A stretch of DNA of 64,000 nucleotides, taken from the NCBI GenBank assembly GCA_008477525.1, contig SPDT01000001.1, forward strand, positions 930,001-994,000, given 5' to 3'. The position numbers and the translations under genes were made by a program. The notes beneath the pieces are model-generated. The model was not told the DNA's origin. It was given only the letters and a program-made list of their open reading frames with translations, and searched no databases. Each line of letters opens with the position of its first letter. Within the stretch, counting starts at the first letter, position 1. This document shows positions 58,526-64,000 of this stretch, piece after piece. This stretch comes from Hypomyces perniciosus. Taxonomy: Eukaryota > Ascomycota > Sordariomycetes > Hypocreales > Hypocreaceae.

Positions 58526-59280
58526 TCCATACTGCTACCTATTCGTTGAAGGAAACTGATAATTACATATAAAGCTTACATTTTAATATATAGTACTACG
58601 TGGAGCAGCTATGTTAGTCAGGGAGGGAGCTAGACGCCAGTGACACCGGCTATGTCAATCCTCGATTGCAAACATACTTAGCGCTTACTTTCGTGTTTAT
58701 TAATAAAATCCGATTGATAAGTAGTTAATCTTATTTAAACTTTGTTTATTCTTTGGTTTAATTCTCCATGCTTATATCCTAGACATGGGTGTGATAGAGA
58801 TAGAGCTGAGGAATTCTAATTGGAACTAAAACGCAAAATGACTCCGTAGCTTCCGATAACTAATGGCTAAAACGTAGCAGTGATGGTTAGGAGGCTTAAC
58901 GCGGCGGTGTGGAGTACCTTGCAACTACAGGTAAAGGCTGTATATACCGCCACTCAAAGAATTGGCAACCTCTTCGGAAGGATTTATAAAATGCTCCGAT
59001 GGGGCTCCGTGGGGGCCAATTTGCAGAAAATAAAATGAAGTGGAGCCATTCCAGTATCACTAATTAACTTTTGGCTACAATTGCCTACGTAACCAATGCT
59101 AGGTCGGATTCCAGCAGAGTGTCATAAATTACTTATAATTTTAAAAAAAATCGCTATTTTGTGTTTAATTAAATATTTATTAAATCTATTAAATATTTAG
59201 CCTATTATATTTCATTGACTAATTATAAAGGTCTGCTTTTATTTAGTATACTTAATTAAATTATTTAATTAAATATTTGC
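58526..59280. promoter_or_regulatory. MFS upstream region, then AT-rich patch
   Basis: No gene seen. 58,526-58,760 is the promoter side of the MFS gene. 59,130-59,280 is a short AT-rich patch (TTAATTAAATATT repeats) resembling the outer blocks, perhaps a small decayed repeat. Confidence 0.4.
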
Positions 59281-59814
59281 TTGAAGTGCAGCGCTGATCT
59301 GTTTGTACTGTGTATCCTATACATTAGCTGGCATCTGTGTGCTTCCATGGAAAGTGCCTTTGTGACTTTGCGTCTCTTAATCGAGACGTTTTATAATGAA
59401 GGGAATTGCACCTTCTTAAAGTACACAATGTGGCGGCAACTAGAAAGTGTGGGCGTTATACAGCATTGCTGAAACGATGGCAACCAGGAGTTGGGGTCAC
59501 ACAAAGTTTGTTAACTCAGGTCAATTCGCCACCATTATCAACATGGCCCGACGCCGTCTCAGGTTGGGAAAGGGACATTTTCTGGAGGAACTTCGAGTGC
59601 CGAGGACTAATATGTCGCTGGCCCAAGCCGTCGAGAAGTAGGCGGAGTCAGCGGCCAATCATGTCTGTCTGTGATGGACCAAGTAACGAGGTAGCTCAAA
59701 TCTTAACTTTTACTTTGGCCATCACTACCATTGTAACCAAACTGTGGTAGTTCAGTACCTTCTCTAGGAAAGGATTAAGACAAGAAATTATCAAATAACC
59801 GAGGTTCCGTCGAC

Positions 59815-60201
59815 GATACATGATTCAGCTCTCGATCCAGAGAAGCGAGCTTTTGTTGGTCTTTTGTTGGTTTGTTGGGGGATTGCACAAGCTGGCAACG
59901 ACAACGAAAGAAAGTGAGCTTGCGGAGGCGCTGCTCATTGAGCGTTTGTCCCCCAAGTCAGATGTTGCAGAACAAGTTAAGTTCATTCTAAGGAAAGCCC
60001 TGACATCAATGGTGCGGAGAGCAATGCTTGCCGCCGCTATCCTTCATTACTCGTGCCCTGCCGCTGTCCGGAAATAAGGGCTCGGGAATTGCTTGTCGAT
60101 TCATTCGAACAGTGCGCTGAGGGCGGGTTCCGTTGCTCCTTGTTAAACCTTACGCTAGCAAGGTGGCTGTCCGAAGAGAATTTCGGGCAGCTTTCCTGAT
60201 T
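59815..60201 (+). pseudogene. Possible decayed coding region, family unknown
   Basis: Three successive plus-strand frames look protein-like: one at 59,825-59,910 (LDPEKRAFVGLLLVCWGIAQ), one at 59,905-60,060 (ESELAEALLIERLSPKSD, then EQVKFILRKAL) and one at 60,071-60,201 (EIRARELLVDSFEQCAEGGF, then LARWLSEENFGQLS). Each is cut by stops and needs frame changes to join, without convincing splice sites. No family is recognised. It may be a broken gene or chance open frames. Sequence at 59,281-59,815 and 60,202-60,505 offers nothing clearer. Confidence 0.25.
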
Positions 60202-60505
60202 GGCCATGGGGATAGGGTTTGAGCGTTCCAGTTGGCGGGGCGAATGGAGGAGGCGAGATAGCCACAACAAGACAGTACTGTTTCAAAGGTTCCCAGACTT
60301 ATAAGAGAAAGATGGTGATGTGATTAAGAAAAGAATATTGGCGCGAGGCTTGTGGACGACACTGCATAGGTTCGCAGAATGTGCTTAGCTTACCCGTATC
60401 CCGTCCTCCTTTTTTTTTTTTAATTTTCAAACCGTTCCTGGGGCTGAGCAAACCTCCAGTGCCGAGCTAGTAACTCCATCATGATGCAGTTGGCCCAAAG
60501 CCTAA

Positions 60506-60886
60506 ATGTATGAATTGTGTAGCACGAATACTGTATACAAAGGCATGGCTTCAGGAGGGCCAGGCCTTATCCTGTCAGCGTTTTCTCAATCGCTTCACGC
60601 ACTTCTTACATTCATCACACACGCAGCACACGGCACGTATATCAGGCGCACTTCTCGTACAGATCATCCCATGAAAATTAAAATGGCAGGAGGGTCGTTA
60701 TACCGCCGACTTGTGCTTCGAGGCACCAAGCTCGCAGATCTGTGGGAAGCCTCGCAATCAAAAAAGACCAACTTTGTTTACGAACCTGATGAACTCAATA
60801 TTCACATGCTCAAGGATCTTCGATCCAGAAGGCAAGGCTACCGAGATTCTGTCTCTTTGGTAGTAAAGGATCCTTCTATAAGTTGA
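60506..60886 (+). pseudogene. Unassigned open frame or gene fragment
   Basis: A 126-codon open frame. Its second half (WEASQSKKTNFVYEPDELNI) has a protein-like composition, but there is no recognised domain, and it lies in the 3' flank of the NmrA-like gene on the other strand. It could be chance or a truncated gene. Confidence 0.2.
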
Positions 60887-60941
60887 CTTTGTAAAAGTCG
60901 AGTACATTGATTCCAAACCCACGGAAGCCAATGCCCTCCCT

Positions 60942-62132
60942 TCACTCACTCTTCAATACAGCGGCATATTTGGCTACCACCGAGCGATCGTCCGTGTAGA
61001 CATTTTGCGCTGTGCCCTCGACAACAGATTTGAGGTAATCACGAAAACTAATCGGCTTAAAGTCCGGATAAAGGTCCTTGGATGTTAGGTATCCAAGGTA
61101 CTTAGCGTAGTCCGAATTATTGTCTCCGCGGACACCCCATGAGAGTCTGTGTTCGGCCAAAAGCTGGGAGTGAAGCGTAGTCGAATCACCAGGATCTCTT
61201 TCAGCCGAAATTCGGCATTCTGACACCCTGGCATGGATAGTCTCATCCGTAACCTGCCATAAAGTTCCGATTAGCCAGAAGCTCCTCTGCCATTGCTCGC
61301 AGGACTTACGTAGTTCCGTTCAAGCTTTTCCCCGCTTATCTCCTCCATCATATCATAGATCTGATTTTGCGTCATCATTATATTATACGCAAACACCATT
61401 CTGTTCAATGTCCGCTCGTCAACGATAATCTTGGCGACGTAACGTCCAATATCCCGCACATCTGTCAGGGCTGACAGAACATTGCCACCACCGACAACCT
61501 CGTCGGCAACCCCCATCGCCACATAATCGGCCCTTCCGGACGGAACTCTGGGAAATGCAATCTGGTACCACCAGCCAATGTCAATGATTGTATAGGGAAG
61601 CCAGAGCTGCTTGATATGGTTGTACACAATCTCCTTCTGTAGACAAATATGATTCGTTACTAAGTATACCATTAGGGCAAGACTTGCGATGACTTACCTG
61701 GTCTCGCACCCGCATAATCCCACCAGGAGAAGCCACTGTACCGAATCCACAAGGTATAAAACGCTTGACTCCAGCCTTTTTGGCCGCATTGGCAAGCGTT
61801 ATCTGATCTTGCTGCTCTGTAACGCTTTCGCGGACACAGCTGACCACGATATCCATACCACGGAGAGTTTCGGTAACGACTTCTTCAGGACACCCGAGAT
61901 CGCCCTCGCGGATTTCAACGCCTCGTTGGCGCAAAACTGCGACGGCTGATTTATCCATGGACTTTGGTCGCACAAGAGCAAAAACCGCCTGCAACCACCG
62001 GGTTAGCCAAATGCTGTTACCTGGCGTTGATCTGTTTGTCTATACAAAGTTGCCTGCCTCTAGGAGCCCATATGCTATGGAGCCTCCAGTGGCTCCCGTG
62101 GCTCCGACCAGTAAAACTTTCGTTTTCGCCAT
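60942..62132 (-). CDS. NmrA-like / isoflavone-reductase-like oxidoreductase
   Basis: Four minus-strand exons (62,132-62,046; 61,988-61,698; 61,636-61,310; 61,253-60,942) with introns of 57, 61 and 56 bp, all phase 0, give 338 residues. Residues 1-18 (MAKTKVLLVGATGATGGS) carry the GxxGxxG NADPH site, and Arg36 (ALVRPKS) fits binding of the 2'-phosphate. The region AGVKRFIPCGFG (residues 101-112), then Lys127 just after DQ, corresponds to the catalytic Lys of the plant PCBER/isoflavone reductase group. Further family features are LPYTIIDIGWWYQ, DVRDIGRYVAKII and EKLERNY. Fungal members reduce aromatic or polyketide intermediates in several clusters. The substrate here is unknown. The start ATG at 62,132 is fixed by the nucleotide-binding motif. 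Intact. Confidence 0.92.
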
Positions 62133-63390
62133 TGTTTTGTTCAAAATGAAGTGACAGTCATTGAATTTGATCCAACAACGCCTGAGAGAAGCATGGAAAG
62201 GCACACGAGCGGTGTGACAACAAGACCAAGAACAGCGACTTCGTCCTCGTAATGGTTACCAGCGTCCTCCATGCATAGCAAGGTTCTTGTCAACGCCTTA
62301 TATTCGATGCCGACAACTTCAGACGGTCTTCGGTGATAGATGTTTATTGCCACAAGTAAGGAACGCGCCAACGCGCTGCATCCTCTCCGCGCAGTACCAG
62401 CCCACTTGAGGCGGACATTGCCTGCCGTGCACACTCTGTTACATTATTAATCAAATGGTTGATTTCCTACATATAGGGTTATAAATCAGAAAACATGATT
62501 GCTAATGCTTTGAAATCAATCGATGGTGAAGACAGTTCCATTGGCGCCAATATTCAAGCATGGTGGTTGGGCAGCATGACAAGCTGGGAAACACGACGCC
62601 GAACATAACGTCCAAACATAACGTCCTAATATAACGGCTAGGCAATTATAATTTAACAGGCCCCAAGACGTGAGAGAGTGGGTCGGCGTCTACATTAGCG
62701 ATCCGGAGCCGCATGGACACCTAAACTCCTTACATGGTCTAGACGCGACATGTGAGAGCCGAACGCCTTCGCCATGATCCGCGGATATTTTCAAGCCATC
62801 TGCCATGTTCCCGCGGACATTGTAGATCTAACTCTGCTCAAAAAAGCTTACTGAACTGTCACACATCTCTCTCTGACGGCTCGATGGAAACGGCACTAAG
62901 ATGTCAGTTCATCGCATGGGGTTGCTCCGCGCTGCGATTCGACACACAACAGACCAAAATCTGCAATGTTATGTGGCGTTACTACAACTAGCTAACTTTG
63001 GGTTTTGTTCCCTGTCCGCTGTAGCTAAACCCTGCTGTGGTCGAGATAGGCTTCAAAATACTCTTGGTGCGGAAGCCATACACTTGCTTGTACAGCGCTT
63101 CTCCTCAAAGTTGATCAATATACGCGGCATCTTACCTTGTCCAGTCGCAAGGCTAGAAGTATATGGTGCACAGCAGAGGGCGCTCAAGCCGCAGCACTTG
63201 TGCGTATCGGAACTCCGGGATAGTTAACGACGTGTCGCGTAAAGCGGATCGTATAGTCAGCACATTCATTTCACTATACGGGTCAAAAGGCACCTGAATT
63301 CCAGCTCTGTTTATCGCTCTTGCTGCTGTCTGAAGAACTATGCCCCTGTATCTTTGATAGTTTCCTCGCCAGCTATGTTATAGTATATCT
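62133..63390. other. Intergenic region, only small unassigned frames
   Basis: Upstream of the NmrA-like gene. Short frames at 62,752-62,991 and 62,901-63,227 (+) and 62,141-62,434 (-) show no domain or splice support. Near 62,600-62,640, ATAACGTCC-like units recur three times. No gene is supported. Confidence 0.45.
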
Positions 63391-64000
63391 AAAACGCGAC
63401 GCATTCTTTGAGTCTATATCTTTAACTCCTCTTTACGTTCTATATCGCAATTTCCTTTATTTTAACTTTAACAGAGCTTTCCACTTAATCTGCACTATCC
63501 GATACACCCCTTTAGCTAAAGCTACTTAAAGCCTTAGCTATATAATTTATTATAATGCAGGTTTCTTTATTAACTGCAAGAGTAATTAGGATAAATTATT
63601 AGTCTATATATCTCTTTATCTTTATTAACACTTCTTACTATAATATTAGCAGCCTAATCTACTAGCATTAATAGCCTTCTTTCCACTAGCTTTAATAGTC
63701 CTTTTACTAATATTAATAAACTTCCTACTAGTATTAATAGCCTTTTTTCTACTAATATTAATAATCTTTTTATTAATATTAATAAGCTCCCTACCAGTAT
63801 TAATAGCCTTTTTTTTTATTAATATTAATAATCTGTTTACTAGTATGAATAGTCTTTTTATTAAAAAGTCTAAATCTAATAATTGATTTATTTAATTTAA
63901 TTATAATAACGGCTTAAAATAACCAATTATCTTTAATATCTTTAAGTTTAAGTTTAACTTTAATTTAATATGTGAATAAATTTTATATTTAATATTTTAA
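63391..64000. other. AT-rich block resumes
   Basis: Composition returns to the RIP-like AT-rich state of the left block. It contains the minisatellite at 63,661-63,862 and no gene. Confidence 0.6.
63661..63862 (+). repeat. 21-24-bp minisatellite, about 9 units
   Basis: Consecutive degenerate units of consensus ACTAGTATTAATAGTCTTTTT, some with 3-bp expansions of the T/C run. Variants such as ACTAATATTAATAATC look like RIP-type derivatives. Confidence 0.8.

Noticed and set aside
60406..60421. Poly-T run considered as a terminator or Pol III signal
   Set aside because: No upstream A-box/B-box or structured RNA gene was recognisable; it is a simple homopolymer.
62141..62434. 97-codon minus-strand frame just upstream of the NmrA-like gene
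   Set aside because: No family signature and no splice linkage. The NmrA-like start is fixed by its nucleotide-binding motif at 62,132.
62590..62645. Short repeated ATAACGTCC-type units, considered as CRISPR or iteron-like
   Set aside because: Only three imperfect short units with no regular spacers, in a eukaryotic setting.

Overview
The window looks like part of a filamentous ascomycete genome (Pezizomycotina, possibly Eurotiales). The genes have short 54-82 bp GT..AG introns with CTAAC/CTAAT-type branch sites. The gene families (bZIP regulator, toxD-like reductase, NmrA-like and SDR enzymes, DHA1 transporter) are typical of fungal accessory or secondary-metabolism regions. The repeats show the pattern expected of repeat-induced point mutation (RIP): very AT/TpA-rich, with TAG and TAA codons where CAG, CAA and TGG are expected. 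No species is assigned.

Positions 1-46,130 are an AT-rich transposon graveyard with almost no intact coding capacity. Its first part is a nest: a TIR element (629-18,253, possibly MULE-like) contains a Ty3/Gypsy chromovirus (Gypsy A, 1678-16,495, target duplication ATTAC). Gypsy A contains a solo Copia LTR (5473-6052, TATTT) and a second full-length Gypsy (Gypsy B, 7661-14,793, ATATT). Next come a head-on pair of Copia fragments (18,592-20,127), a Gypsy gag/protease relic (20,944-23,141) and a third chromovirus (23,142-29,811). These are followed by a complete Ty1/Copia element with a GC-rich antisense AT-hook reading frame (29,812-36,888, target duplication AGTAT), a second complete Copia element (37,425-44,036), and a 2 kb relic stretch with a 12-bp minisatellite.

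Positions 46,130-63,390 are a gene-bearing island of normal composition. In order it holds an AYR1-like SDR (+), a small MITE, a decayed old-yellow-enzyme gene (-), a decayed metallo-beta-lactamase-fold gene (+), a bZIP transcription factor (+), a toxD-like MDR reductase (-), an atypical small SDR (+), a 1.8 kb element with long inverted repeats, an MFS transporter (-), weak coding remnants, and an NmrA/isoflavone-reductase-like enzyme (-). A regulator, an exporter and four NAD(P)H-dependent enzymes together resemble the tailoring part of a metabolite cluster, but no PKS, NRPS, terpene synthase or other backbone gene is visible. A roughly 190-bp repeat occurs in both divergent intergenic regions of this island, between the OYE and MBL relics and between the toxD-like gene and the small SDR.

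Positions 63,390-64,000 return to AT-rich sequence with a 21-bp minisatellite, so the genes sit between two AT-rich blocks. I saw no rRNA, tRNA or CRISPR array.
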